The notes below the pieces were generated by a model that had not been told where the DNA came from, searched no databases, and was given only the letters and a program-made list of their open reading frames with translations. DNA of 59,515 nucleotides from Rummeliibacillus sp. POC4. GTDB taxonomy: Bacteria > Bacillota > Bacilli > Bacillales_A > Planococcaceae. The stretch is from assembly GCF_003576525.1 (NCBI RefSeq), contig NZ_QWUA01000024.1, positions 1 to 59,515 on the forward strand, read 5' to 3'. Made by a program: the position numbers and the translations under genes. Below are positions 17,174-26,188 of the stretch, one piece after another (position 1 is the stretch's first letter; each line of letters starts with the position of its first letter).

Positions 17174-17545
17174 TTATTTCTTTTCTTGCAGTAAAGCACG
17201 GATATCTTTTAATAAATCTTCTGTTGTTTCAACAGGTACTGATTCTTCTACAACTTCTTCTTGTTTCTTCTTGTAATTTAGTTTTGTAATAACACGGATA
17301 AAAATAAAAATTGAAAATGCAATAATAAAGAAGTCCACAATATTCTGGATGAAACTCCCATACTTAATTTGGTGATAATGTAACTCATTAAAATCTACTT
17401 TTCCTATTAATAGGCTTACAATAGGCATAATAATATCATTAACTAATGAAGTAACTATTTTACCGAAAGCTCCACCGATAATAACCCCAACTGCTAAATC
17501 AAGGACATTTCCTTTTAAAGCAAACTTCTTAAAATCTTCCCACAT
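17174..17545 (-). CDS. mscL: large-conductance mechanosensitive channel MscL
   Basis: Membrane channel that opens under hypo-osmotic shock. The 123 residues give the usual plan: an N-terminal amphipathic [23 protein letters not shown]1 with [18 protein letters not shown], a short loop, TM2 ([18 protein letters not shown]), and a charged C-terminal helix ending [15 protein letters not shown]. The length is slightly short of some homologues but normal for Bacilli. It is divergent from the MFS gene, and the pair is bracketed by the two inverted repeat copies. Confidence 0.95.
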   Translation of the reverse strand: MWEDFKKFALKGNVLDLAVGVIIGGAFGKIVTSLVNDIIMPIVSLLIGKVDFNELHYHQIKYGSFIQNIVDFFIIAFSIFIFIRVITKLNYKKKQEEVVEESVPVETTEDLLKDIRALLQEKK

Positions 17546-17792
17546 ATGTATGCCTCCAATAAATTATATAGCATAGGTTAAAAATAAACCTACCAAATAT
17601 TTCAGAATAATACTGTATTCTAATTTCATAGGTATTATTAGAAATAACTGGTTATTATATTACCAAATAATTTTAATGATTACTAGATACTAGACAAAAT
17701 ACATCAAAATTATGTTATAATTTTATTTTGATATTTTATATTATGATTAATTATCGTTAATAATGGAATTATCATAGAATTGAGGTTATTGA

Positions 17793-19235
17793 ATGAATAA
17801 AGTTTTTGTAGCAGTATTGCTGGCAACAGCATTAGCAGCGATAGAGGGAACAATCGTTTCTACAGCGATTCCAAGTATTACTTCAGATCTCTCTGGCGTT
17901 GAGTTAATCAGCTGGATCTATTCAGCATATCTATTAACTTCGGCTATTTCAGCGATCATTTTTGGTAAGTTAGCAGATTTATTTGGCCGAAAGAAAATGG
18001 TTATTACGGGTATTAGTATTTTCTTAATCGGTTCACTACTTTGTGGTATGGCGACTTCTATGGAACTATTAATCGTTTTTAGAGCCATTCAAGGGATTGG
18101 TGCAGGATCAATACTTCCGATTACATTGACCATAGTAGGAGAGCTTTTTGATACAGAAAAAGCACGAGCTAAGGGTCAAGGATATATTAGTATGGTATGG
18201 GGAGTTTCCGGCATTATAGGACCTTTAATTGGTGGATTTATCGTTGACCAATTGACATGGCATTTTATCTTTTTGCTAAACATTCCATTTGGTTTAGGAG
18301 CTATTTTATTAATCGCAAAATATTATCAAGAAGAAAGAAAAATTCAATCACGTAAAATAGATTATGCAGGGGCGCTTGTATTTTCAATTGGTATGGTGGC
18401 GTTACTGTATGCACTTATAGCTGGAAGTAATACACAACAGTGGCTTACAACTTCTCAAATCATCTATTATGTAATTGCAATTATATTTATAGGGTTATTT
18501 ATCTTTGTTGAAAATAAAGCTGTTGAGCCAATCATTCCGCTATCATTATTTAAAAATAAACGGTTAAATGTTATAAACGGCCTAACACTTTTTTGTATGG
18601 CAATAGTCATTGGTGTTTCTGCATACTTACCAATCTATGCACAATCTGTTTTAGGGAAAAACGCAACACAAGCAGGGTTGATGTTAACGCCCGTTTCAGT
18701 TATGTGGACCGTCGGGGCTATATTATCAGGGAATTTAGTAGGGAGAATTACAAACAAAAGTATCATTCAACTGGGTACTGTTTTCTTAGTAATTGCAACA
18801 ACGATGTTGATGTTCTTGTCGGCTACTACTCTCCCAATATATATTTACCTAGCAACTGGAATTCTTGGGCTAGGAATGGGTTTTATAGCACCACTTCTAA
18901 TCATAGTTGTACAAGCCTCTACAACAAGAGAACAATTAGGAACAGCAATCGGTTTAAATTCATTTATTAATACCTTTAGCCAATCAATCGGTGCAGCTAT
19001 TTTTGGTGTACTATTCAATACTGCAACAAGTGGTAGATTGGCGAAAATGGGTGCAGAACATATAAATTTAAACGGCTCGTTTGACCATTCAATCTTTTCA
19101 TCCGAACAAATCAATCGTATCATCGAGATCATAGCAAGTGGGATACGTTCCGTCTATACTGGCTCAGTTGTTTTTGCCATCATCGGTTTCGTATTAGCTA
19201 TTTTAATCTCTAAAAAAACATCTAAGACTAATTAA
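17793..19235 (+). CDS. multidrug efflux MFS transporter (DHA2, Bmr3-like)
   Basis: A 480-residue, about 14-span transporter. Motif A appears as GKLADLFGRKKM, the antiporter motif C as GVSGIIGPLIGGF, and the first helix carries the DHA2-type LATALAAIEGTIVSTAIP. It resembles Bmr3/EmrB-type proton-coupled drug exporters; the actual substrate is unknown. The AUG follows a modest TTGAGGTTATTG ribosome site. Its stop lies 6 bases before repeat copy 2. No neighbouring MarR/TetR regulator is visible. Confidence 0.88.
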   Translation: MNKVFVAVLLATALAAIEGTIVSTAIPSITSDLSGVELISWIYSAYLLTSAISAIIFGKLADLFGRKKMVITGISIFLIGSLLCGMATSMELLIVFRAIQGIGAGSILPITLTIVGELFDTEKARAKGQGYISMVWGVSGIIGPLIGGFIVDQLTWHFIFLLNIPFGLGAILLIAKYYQEERKIQSRKIDYAGALVFSIGMVALLYALIAGSNTQQWLTTSQIIYYVIAIIFIGLFIFVENKAVEPIIPLSLFKNKRLNVINGLTLFCMAIVIGVSAYLPIYAQSVLGKNATQAGLMLTPVSVMWTVGAILSGNLVGRITNKSIIQLGTVFLVIATTMLMFLSATTLPIYIYLATGILGLGMGFIAPLLIIVVQASTTREQLGTAIGLNSFINTFSQSIGAAIFGVLFNTATSGRLAKMGAEHINLNGSFDHSIFSSEQINRIIEIIASGIRSVYTGSVVFAIIGFVLAILISKKTSKTN

Positions 19236-19240
19236 TAAAA

Positions 19241-19578
19241 AGAGGTTAGGACAAATAAAAATTAGTCTTTACCAAAGCTGAATAATTGAACTAAATAGAA
19301 TCAAATTCAAAAAGCATGAGAAAATATGAATATTTGATGATGAACATCATATAGAATGGTGTGAAGTGGAGGATGGCGACTCCTGCGACGAAGCTAGCGA
19401 AGCGATGCAGGAGCACATCTTTTAGTGACGAGGAGATTGAAGCCAAGCCCGCGGAAAGCGCCGTCTGGAACGGAACACAAAACTGTATAAAAAATCCGAA
19501 CAAATGTGAAATTTTAAATAGAATTTCACATTATAGTTCGGATTTTTCATTAGCTAAAATTCTATTGTACCAGCCTTG
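19241..19578 (-). repeat. structured interspersed repeat, copy 2 (inverted)
   Basis: About 335 bases, reverse orientation to copy 1. Reversed, its parts run in the same order: end repeat, AATCCGAAC hairpin (19488-19547 on this strand), GC core with GACGGCGCTTTCCGCGGGC, GTCGCCATCCT. The arm next to GTCGC differs from copy 1 in sequence but still folds (GACTCCTGCGACGAAGC / GAAGCGATGCAGGAGC, loop TAGC), so structure seems better kept than sequence. The ends are decayed (GAGGTTAGGACA and GTACCAGCC). Confidence 0.83.
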
Positions 19579-19581
19579 ATC

Positions 19582-20130
19582 TTATAGAATTGTTGCTCCT
19601 AATGTATTTTTAAAATGACCTATTGCCCAATCATGACCAGCTTGATTGAAACTTGCAACAGAATCCTCGTAGATAAAAGTATGGAATCCTTTGTTATAAG
19701 CGTCCACTGCTGTATGTAACACACAAATATCCGTGCACACACCTGTTAGATAAATATCATTGATGTTCCGTTCTCGTAAAAGTTGCTCTAAATTCGTTCC
19801 TGCAAAAGAGCTATACCTTGTTTTATCCATCCAAATGACATTCGGCAACTCCTTATTCTCTTCATACCATTGTTGAATAGTATGATACAGTTCTCTTCCT
19901 TTTGTGTTGCGTATATTATGTGGTGGGAAAAGTTTAGTTTCAGGATGATAAGGGTCTTCCTCATCATGTAAATCGCAAGCGAAAATAATTAGTTCTTCCT
20001 GATCTGCAAATTGCATAATATGCTTCAATAAATTGCTTTCAAGTTGTTGCCCAGGTTCCTCGCAAGTTAATGCGCCATTTTCTGCAACAAAGTCCACAGT
20101 ATAATCAATCACAAGTAAAGCTTTCTCCAT
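19582..20130 (-). CDS. pncA: nicotinamidase (isochorismatase-fold hydrolase)
   Basis: Hydrolyses nicotinamide to nicotinate for NAD salvage. The 182 residues fit PncA of B. subtilis closely. Catalytic residues are in place: D9 (VIDYTVDF), K103 (WMDKTRYSSFAGT) and the nucleophile in GVCTDICVLHTA (C136 by alignment with mycobacterial PncA). Metal ligands lie in CDLHDEEDPYHPETKLFPPHN. Single gene on the minus strand with a GGTGAT-type ribosome site. Confidence 0.9.
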   Translation of the reverse strand: MEKALLVIDYTVDFVAENGALTCEEPGQQLESNLLKHIMQFADQEELIIFACDLHDEEDPYHPETKLFPPHNIRNTKGRELYHTIQQWYEENKELPNVIWMDKTRYSSFAGTNLEQLLRERNINDIYLTGVCTDICVLHTAVDAYNKGFHTFIYEDSVASFNQAGHDWAIGHFKNTLGATIL

Positions 20131-20283
20131 TTTATCACCTCATAATTGTCTTTACATATATCATGACATACATAGCTGAGGAATTTCACCTAATATTAAT
20201 AAAAAAATTAAAAAGAAGAAATATTTTATTAATTATAGAATATTGTATTATAATTCAGAAAAATTTGAAGGGAGTTGTAGCTT

Positions 20284-20397
20284 ATGGATCAATCTTTGAA
20301 GAAAAAATATAACAAACAGGCTCTTCTTTTTGTTGCGTTTCATACACTTTTTGTTTTTAATATTGCTTTTGACTTTTGGGAGATCCATGTAAGCTAA
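20284..20397 (+). CDS. 37-residue single-span membrane peptide
   Basis: A small frame, ATG at 20284 after GAAGGGAGTTG, encoding MDQSLKKKYNKQALLFVAFH and then a TLFVFNIAFDFWEIHVS tail. A basic N-terminus precedes one hydrophobic segment (about residues 13-29), giving an Nin-Cout peptide. A TATAAT (20249-20254) lies upstream and a terminator-like hairpin (20419-20470) follows, so it looks like a free-standing gene. I know no function. Short length keeps confidence moderate. Confidence 0.6.
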   Translation: MDQSLKKKYNKQALLFVAFHTLFVFNIAFDFWEIHVS

Positions 20398-20418
20398 TCA
20401 ATGATTATAAAGAATATA

Positions 20419-20470
20419 AATGCTCCTTCTTCGACGGAAAAACACATTTCGCCTAAGAAGGGGCATTTTG
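20419..20470 (+). terminator. hairpin after the 37-residue gene
   Basis: AATGCtCCTTCTT pairs with AAGAAGGgGCATT around a 24-base loop, then TTTGTTATT. The next gene's predicted upstream extension would start inside this hairpin, which argues against that start. Confidence 0.7.
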
Positions 20471-20497
20471 TTATTGATGTCCAAAGGGGTGACTATT

Positions 20498-21673
20498 GTG
20501 CAGTTATTTGACAAAGCCTTTCAACATTTGGAAAGGCCATTCGCTTGGCTTGATCTGCATGCACTTGATGCTAATATCGGGTTTATCAATCAACGTGTTC
20601 GAGATAAAAAAATCCGTATCGCTACAAAATCTATTCGCTCTGTACAGGTTTTAAATTATATTAGCGAAAAGCTTGAAAATGTTTCAGGATTTATGACTTA
20701 TACAGCGAGTGAAACTTGTTATTTATTAGAAAACGGCTTTGATCATTTGCTTATTGGCTATCCTGTTTGGGAAGAGAATAGCGTATTGCCAATATTTGAT
20801 TATATAAAAAAGGGTTATGATGTATGTTTTATGATCGATGATGTTCGGCAAGCAAAATGGTTGAATGCGTTAGCGAAGCGGGAGAATTTGGAGATTAGCA
20901 TTTGTATTGATATTAATCTTTCAATAGAATCATCGATTATCTACTTTGGTACGAGGCGATCATCTATAAAAACTATTAAGGTTCTAAAAGAGTTGCTAGA
21001 CTCACTTCAAAAACTATCACATTTACAGATTAATGGTGTCATGGGGTATGAAGCCCAGTTGGCTGGTGTAGGTGATGTACCTATTCAAAAATGGAAAAGG
21101 CCAATTATTCAACAACTTCAAAAAAGGTCACGAAAGCAAGTTGCCAAATTTAGAAATGAAGCAGTAGATACCATTTTATCGGTAACAGGTGATCTAGAAT
21201 TTGTAAATGGTGGTGGATCAGGAAGTATCGATTTTACTTCGCAGTGTCCAGAGGTAACAGAAATTACAGTAGGTTCCGCCTTTTTTAATCCGGCATTGTT
21301 TGACCAGTATAGTGCGTTGAATTTGCGTCCTGCTGCTGGTTTTGCTTTGCGTATTACAAGAAATCCAGAAGAAAATGTAGTCGTTTGTCATGGTGGTGGT
21401 TATATCGCTTCAGGAGCTATAAGCATTGATAAACAACCTGTATTATATGAAAAAGGCAAGTTCGAATATTTTTCACTTGAAGGTGCAGGGGAAGTCCAAA
21501 CACCGCTGAAAGTGATTACAAAAGAAACGCTCAAATTAGGCGATACCTTATACTTCCGCCATGCCAAAGCCGGGGAATTATGCGAGAGATTTACGAAACT
21601 TGAGGCCGTTAGAAATGGGCAGCATATCAATAGTTTCAAAACGTATAGGGGGGATGGGCAATGTTTTTTGTAA
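20498..21673 (+). CDS. PLP-dependent fold-type III enzyme (amino acid deaminase/aldolase family)
   Basis: A 391-residue protein with an alanine-racemase-type N-terminal barrel: RPFAWLDLHALDANI, then RIATKSIRS where K44 is the expected pyridoxal phosphate lysine. The C-terminal half has VNGGGSGSIDFT, GSAFFNPALFDQY and CHGGGYIASGA, as in D-threonine aldolase / D-serine dehydratase-like proteins. The exact substrate is unknown. Start GTG at 20498, 6 bases after GGGGTGA. It overlaps the following oxidase by 13 bases; these two families are often neighbours in Bacillales. Confidence 0.82.
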   Translation: MQLFDKAFQHLERPFAWLDLHALDANIGFINQRVRDKKIRIATKSIRSVQVLNYISEKLENVSGFMTYTASETCYLLENGFDHLLIGYPVWEENSVLPIFDYIKKGYDVCFMIDDVRQAKWLNALAKRENLEISICIDINLSIESSIIYFGTRRSSIKTIKVLKELLDSLQKLSHLQINGVMGYEAQLAGVGDVPIQKWKRPIIQQLQKRSRKQVAKFRNEAVDTILSVTGDLEFVNGGGSGSIDFTSQCPEVTEITVGSAFFNPALFDQYSALNLRPAAGFALRITRNPEENVVVCHGGGYIASGAISIDKQPVLYEKGKFEYFSLEGAGEVQTPLKVITKETLKLGDTLYFRHAKAGELCERFTKLEAVRNGQHINSFKTYRGDGQCFL

Positions 21674-22973
21674 AGGATTCGGTAGGTACGAGTAAATGGC
21701 AAAATTGGGCTGGAAATGTGAAAGGAGAGCCATCACAGACTTTACTTCCTCGTGATGTAAAACAATTATCCAATCTCATATGGAATTCACAAAAACAACA
21801 TAAGACAATCCGTGTAACCGGTGCTGCACATTCTTTTAGCCCTGTTGCCAAGCCTGATGACGTAGCCATTTCACTTCATCATATGAGAGGATTAATAGAA
21901 ATCGACCAAGAAACGAACGAAGCCACTTTTTGGGCCGGAACATACTTATACGAGATTGGCCCGATTTTGGAGCAGTTTGGATTAGCACTTGAGAATATGG
22001 GGGATATTCAACAACAAACAATTGCAGGGGCTATTTCAACTGGAACACATGGTACGGGTGTTACCTTAGGCTCTTTATCAAGCCAAATCGTCAAATGGGG
22101 ATTTGTTGATGGTCTAGGTAATTACCATGAACATGAGGTGATGACGATTTATCTCGAGCTTTACACATTTCACTTGGACTTTTAGGTGTGCTTGTAAAAG
22201 TAACAATCGAAACAGTTCCTCTTTATAGTTTAAAATACCAATCAATGCATTATCCATTTACAGAAGGAAGTCAGCTATGGAGCACAATGATTCGTGAACA
22301 TCGGCATGTAGAGTGGTATTACTTTCCCGGAGAAGAACAGATACAAGTCAAGATTATGGATCAAATTCCTATCGTCAAACAACCGAGAACATCCAAAAAA
22401 ATAGAAGATTTAAAAACCAATATAGTTGAAAATGGTTTATTATTCATCGCATCAGAATTATGCAAAAGACAACCGAAAATGACCAAATGGGTTAGTCTTC
22501 TCGCTTCAAAAACAGTTCCTACCGGTATTAAAGAAGGATTATGTTACGAAATCTTCCCTTCAGCTAGAAATGTAAAGTTTTTAGAGATGGAGTATGCAAT
22601 TCCTTTAGAAAATTTCCAAGAGTGTATGCAAGAAATTCATTTCACTTTAAAATCCCATCCATTCAAAGTCCATTTCCCAATAGAATGTAGAACAATGATG
22701 GGGGAATCTGGCATTTTAAGCCCAACACAAGGGAAAGAAAGTGCTTATTTAGCCTTCCATATGTATAAAGGCATGGATGAAAAAGATTATTTTAGATGGG
22801 TTCAATCCTTGATGAAAAAGTATGGTGGCAGACCTCATTGGGGGAAATTGAATGATTTAACGAAAGATAGATTACTAGAACTTTATCCTGAATACCCGTT
22901 GTTTTTAAAAATAAGAGAGAAATATGATCCTGAAAATGTATTTGTCACTGACTATTTTAAATCATTTATCTAA
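21661..22973 (+). pseudogene. FAD-linked sugar-lactone oxidase (D-arabinono-1,4-lactone oxidase type), frameshifted
   Basis: The first frame (21661-22185) gives the FAD-binding half: TIRVTGAAHSFSPV, the TFWAGTYLYEIGPIL segment, GDIQQQTIAGAISTGTHGTG. It then leaves frame near 22136-22142 (CATGAGGTGATG) and stops at 22185. The other frame resumes at once as DDDLSRALHISLGLLGVLV and runs to 22973 with the substrate half, ending YDPENVFVTDYFKSFI. The total, 1313 bases, is one short of a multiple of three, so a single-base deletion explains it. Intact homologues are about this length. It may be a real decay, a sequencing error or, less likely, programmed frameshifting. Confidence 0.85.
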
Positions 22974-23049
22974 AGGCTAACTGACACAATTGTGTGAAAA
23001 CTACCGGAACAATGTCATCTAAAATATTCGAAATTAAGTCAATTTATAA

Positions 23050-23064
23050 ATTTTTCTAAAAATT
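23050..23064. promoter_or_regulatory. candidate CodY box upstream of ilvE
   Basis: ATTTTTCTAAAAATT matches 13 of 15 positions of the CodY consensus AATTTTCWGAAAATT. It lies about 100 bases before the ilvE promoter. In an AT-rich genome this could be chance, but CodY control of ilv genes is well established in Bacilli. Confidence 0.45.
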
Positions 23065-23166
23065 TATTTTTGAGCAAAAGTAAGAAATATATTTATTTGT
23101 AGGGAATGAAAACGCATTCAATCAGTTACAAAAATTCTAAATTAATTGACAATTCAAAAAATAGTG

Positions 23167-23195
23167 TTGACTTCATTCAGAATACGTACTATGAT
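23167..23195 (+). promoter_or_regulatory. sigma-A promoter of ilvE-ilvD
   Basis: TTGACT (23167-23172), 17-base spacer, TATGAT (23190-23195), giving a leader of about 70 bases. I see no T-box in this leader, unlike ilvB downstream. Confidence 0.75.
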
Positions 23196-23270
23196 AGCAA
23201 CAATTTAATAAATGTTTTAAGCGAATAGCTGAAAAACAGATTATTGTACATTACAGAAAGAAGTGAGAGT

Positions 23271-24167
23271 GTGGGGGAGCAATTTATTTTTCTTGACGGA
23301 AATTTAGTGAAAAAGGAAGATGCTAAAATTTCTGTTTATGATCATGGTTTTTTATACGGAGACGGTGTATTTGAAGGGATTCGCTCTTACAATGGTAACG
23401 TCTTTCGCTTACATGAACATTTAGTTCGATTATATGAATCAGCAAAGTCAATCTTATTAGATATACCTTACACAATTGAAGAAATGACAGAAATTGTGAA
23501 AGATACTTTAAAAGCGAATCAGTTACAAAGTGCATACATTCGCCTAATTGTATCACGTGGTGTTGGAAACTTAGGAATAGATCCATCTACATGTAAGGTA
23601 GCAAGTGTAATCGTTATAGCAGAGCCGCTTGCATTATTCCCACCGCATTTATATGAAACGGGTATTTCAATTGTTTCAGCATCAAGTAGACGGAATCGTT
23701 CCGATGTCTTAAGTCCAAAAACGAAAACATTGAATTACTTAAATAATATTCTTGTAAAGCTAGAAGCGACACAAGCTGGTGTTTCCGAAGCAATGATGAT
23801 GAATGACGAAGGTTATGTTGCTGAAGGCTCTGGAGATAACATCTTTATCGTAAAAGGAAATAAGTTGGTGACACCGCCAGGTTATATTGGTGCTCTAGAA
23901 GGTATTACACGTAATGCCATCTTAGAAGTTGCAAGACAAAGAGGTTATGTCGCTGAAGAAGGCGTATTTACAAGACATGATGTATATGTTGCTGATGAAG
24001 TCTTTCTAACAGGAACAGCTGCTGAAGTCATCGCAGTCGTAAATGTTGATGGTCGAATAATCCGCGATGGAAAACCAGGTAAAGTAACAAATGATATTTT
24101 AAAAGGTTTCCGTGATATCGTTGAAAAAGAGGGCGTCAAAGTATACGAAGAAGCTACAGTAAAATAA
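23271..24167 (+). CDS. ilvE: branched-chain amino acid aminotransferase
   Basis: Transfers an amino group between glutamate and the keto acids of Leu, Ile and Val. A 298-residue class IV PLP enzyme: VYDHGFLYGDGVFEGIR near the start, the lysine segment KTKTLNYLNNILVKLEA, and EGSGDNIFIV and TGTAAEVIAV late. GTG at 23271 matches homologues that begin (M)GEQFIFLDG; its ribosome site AAGTGAG is weak. The in-frame TTG at 23244 has none. ilvD follows 12 bases after the stop. Confidence 0.93.
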   Translation: MGEQFIFLDGNLVKKEDAKISVYDHGFLYGDGVFEGIRSYNGNVFRLHEHLVRLYESAKSILLDIPYTIEEMTEIVKDTLKANQLQSAYIRLIVSRGVGNLGIDPSTCKVASVIVIAEPLALFPPHLYETGISIVSASSRRNRSDVLSPKTKTLNYLNNILVKLEATQAGVSEAMMMNDEGYVAEGSGDNIFIVKGNKLVTPPGYIGALEGITRNAILEVARQRGYVAEEGVFTRHDVYVADEVFLTGTAAEVIAVVNVDGRIIRDGKPGKVTNDILKGFRDIVEKEGVKVYEEATVK

Positions 24168-24179
24168 GGGGCGTTTCAC

Positions 24180-25847
24180 ATGAGAAGTGACATGATTAAA
24201 AAAGGAGTCGATCGTGCTCCTCACCGCAGTCTTCTATATGCTGCAGGTGTTAAAACAAGAGATTTAGATAAACCATTTATCGGAGTTTGTAACTCATATA
24301 TTGATATTATTCCAGGACACGTTCATCTTCAAAAATTTGGTGAAGTTGTCAAACAAGCAATCCGTGAAGCTGGTGGTATTCCATTTGAATTTAATACGAT
24401 TGGTGTGGATGACGGTATTGCAATGGGTCATATCGGAATGCGGTATTCATTGCCAAGTCGTGAGTTAATCGCAGATTCAGCCGAAACAGTTATCAATGCC
24501 CATTGGTTTGACGGTGTGTTTTACATACCAAACTGCGATAAGATCACACCAGGCATGTTAATGGCAGCTGTTCGTACAAATGTACCATCTGTTTTTGTAT
24601 CAGGAGGACCAATGGAAGCAGGCGTTTCTTCAACTGGTGAACAGTTATCATTAACTTCCGTTTTCGAAGGTGTAGGTTCATATAAAAGTGGTTTAATGAC
24701 TGCAGAAAAGCTAAAAGAGATTGAAGAAAGTGCATGTCCAACTTGTGGTTCTTGTTCAGGGATGTTCACAGCGAACTCTATGAACTCATTAATGGAAATG
24801 TTAGGTATGGCATTACCTGGCAATGGTACAATTGTTGCTACTTCGGAAGAACGATATGAATTGATCAAAGAAGCGGCAAAACATTTAGTGAGAATGATTA
24901 AAGAGGACATCAAACCTCGTGACATCATTACGAAAGAAACAATTGATGATGCGTTTGCACTTGATATGGCCATGGGTGGTTCTACAAATACAGTTTTACA
25001 TACATTGGCTATTGCACATGAGGCTGAAATCGACTACAACATCGAAGATATCAATAAAGTCGCAAAACGTGTCCCTTACTTAGCGAAAATAATGCCTGCA
25101 TCAAACTACTCTATGCATGACGTTCATCTTGCTGGAGGCGTAAGTGCCATTATTAATGAGTTATGTAAGATTCCAGGTGCTATTCATAAAGATCGGATTA
25201 CAGTATCAGGTAAAACGATTGAAGAACAGGTAAAAGGACATGAAATAACAAATACGAAAGTAATTCGTACAAAAGATGATCCATATAGTCCTGTAGGTGG
25301 CTTATCAGTTCTATTTGGTAATATCGCTCCAGACGGCGCCGTTATTAAAGTAGGTGCAGTTGACCCATCTATTAAAGAGTTTACTGGTGAAGCAATCGTA
25401 TTTGATTCGCAAGAAGAAGCACAAGCAAGAATCGATGATGGAACGGTGCAAAAAGGTCATGTTGTCGTCATCCGTTACGAAGGTCCAAAAGGTGGACCAG
25501 GGATGCCAGAAATGTTAGCACCAACTTCTGCCATTATGGGTCGGGGCTTAGGTAAAGATGTTGCACTTATTACAGATGGACGTTTTTCAGGAGCATCTCG
25601 TGGTATTTCCATCGGTCATATTTCACCAGAAGCTGCAGACGGTGGTCCAATTGCGTTAGTCGAAAATGGAGACACGATTTCAATCGATTTGATTAATAGA
25701 ACAATCGAGTTAAATGTTTCTGATGAAGTTTTAGCTGAAAGAAAATCCAAATTAAAACCATTTGAACCAAAGATTAAAAAAGGTTATCTAGCTCGTTATT
25801 CAAAACTCGTTACTTCCGCTTCTACTGGCGGCGTTATGAAAATATAA
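24180..25847 (+). CDS. ilvD: dihydroxy-acid dehydratase
   Basis: Third common step of Ile/Val synthesis, dehydrating dihydroxy acids with a [2Fe-2S] or [4Fe-4S] cluster. The 555 residues are full length. Cluster cysteines lie in NCDKITPGM and [21 protein letters not shown] and the C-terminal [10 protein letters not shown] signature are present. It lies between ilvE and the T-box, so it is made even when the T-box terminates downstream transcription. Confidence 0.97.
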   Translation: MRSDMIKKGVDRAPHRSLLYAAGVKTRDLDKPFIGVCNSYIDIIPGHVHLQKFGEVVKQAIREAGGIPFEFNTIGVDDGIAMGHIGMRYSLPSRELIADSAETVINAHWFDGVFYIPNCDKITPGMLMAAVRTNVPSVFVSGGPMEAGVSSTGEQLSLTSVFEGVGSYKSGLMTAEKLKEIEESACPTCGSCSGMFTANSMNSLMEMLGMALPGNGTIVATSEERYELIKEAAKHLVRMIKEDIKPRDIITKETIDDAFALDMAMGGSTNTVLHTLAIAHEAEIDYNIEDINKVAKRVPYLAKIMPASNYSMHDVHLAGGVSAIINELCKIPGAIHKDRITVSGKTIEEQVKGHEITNTKVIRTKDDPYSPVGGLSVLFGNIAPDGAVIKVGAVDPSIKEFTGEAIVFDSQEEAQARIDDGTVQKGHVVVIRYEGPKGGPGMPEMLAPTSAIMGRGLGKDVALITDGRFSGASRGISIGHISPEAADGGPIALVENGDTISIDLINRTIELNVSDEVLAERKSKLKPFEPKIKKGYLARYSKLVTSASTGGVMKI

Positions 25848-25889
25848 TTCTTTCTAAAATTGAATATTGTTAAAACGTTGATGAGGTTA

Positions 25890-26156
25890 AAGGTATTAGA
25901 ACCTTGTATTTACAGAGAGTCGGGTTGCTGAGAGCCGATGATACAACTAATACTGACATCCCCTCGGAGTGAGCTACTAAACGCATTGCAATTAGGTGGC
26001 TACGGGCGCATTCTTTTGTGCTCGTTAAGTAAAGAATAGAGTGATCTATTCATGAGGTAGTCTTTAAATGACTATAAAATAGGGTGGTACCATGGAAGCT
26101 TTTTTCATCCCTACGCAACAGGCTTTTTTTGCGTGGATGAAAAAGCTTTTTTATTT
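25890..26156 (+). promoter_or_regulatory. isoleucine-specific T-box riboswitch of ilvB operon
   Basis: Stem I contains AGAGAGTCGGGTTGCTGAGA and, on its 3' side, TGAC-ATC-CCCTCGGAG. Aligned with the proI leader (GGAA-CCT-ACTTCGGAG) the specifier is ATC (25958-25960), isoleucine. The antiterminator core is AGGGTGGTACCATGG (26081-26095), with CATGG in place of the usual CGCGG. The terminator (about 26096-26149) is a very long stem AAGCTTTTTTCATCC / GGATGAAAAAGCTT, then T-run. Low charged tRNA-Ile should turn the ilvBNC-leuBCD genes on. Confidence 0.9.
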
Positions 26157-26188
26157 CTTAAAAAATCAATTTCCTAGGGAGGAGTTCA

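Noticed and set aside
20420-20497. upstream extension of the PLP enzyme
   Set aside because: The region folds as a terminator hairpin, and a GTG with a good ribosome site lies at 20498.
24521-24973. 150-codon minus-strand frame inside ilvD
   Set aside because: Shadow of the ilvD gene; no start signals.
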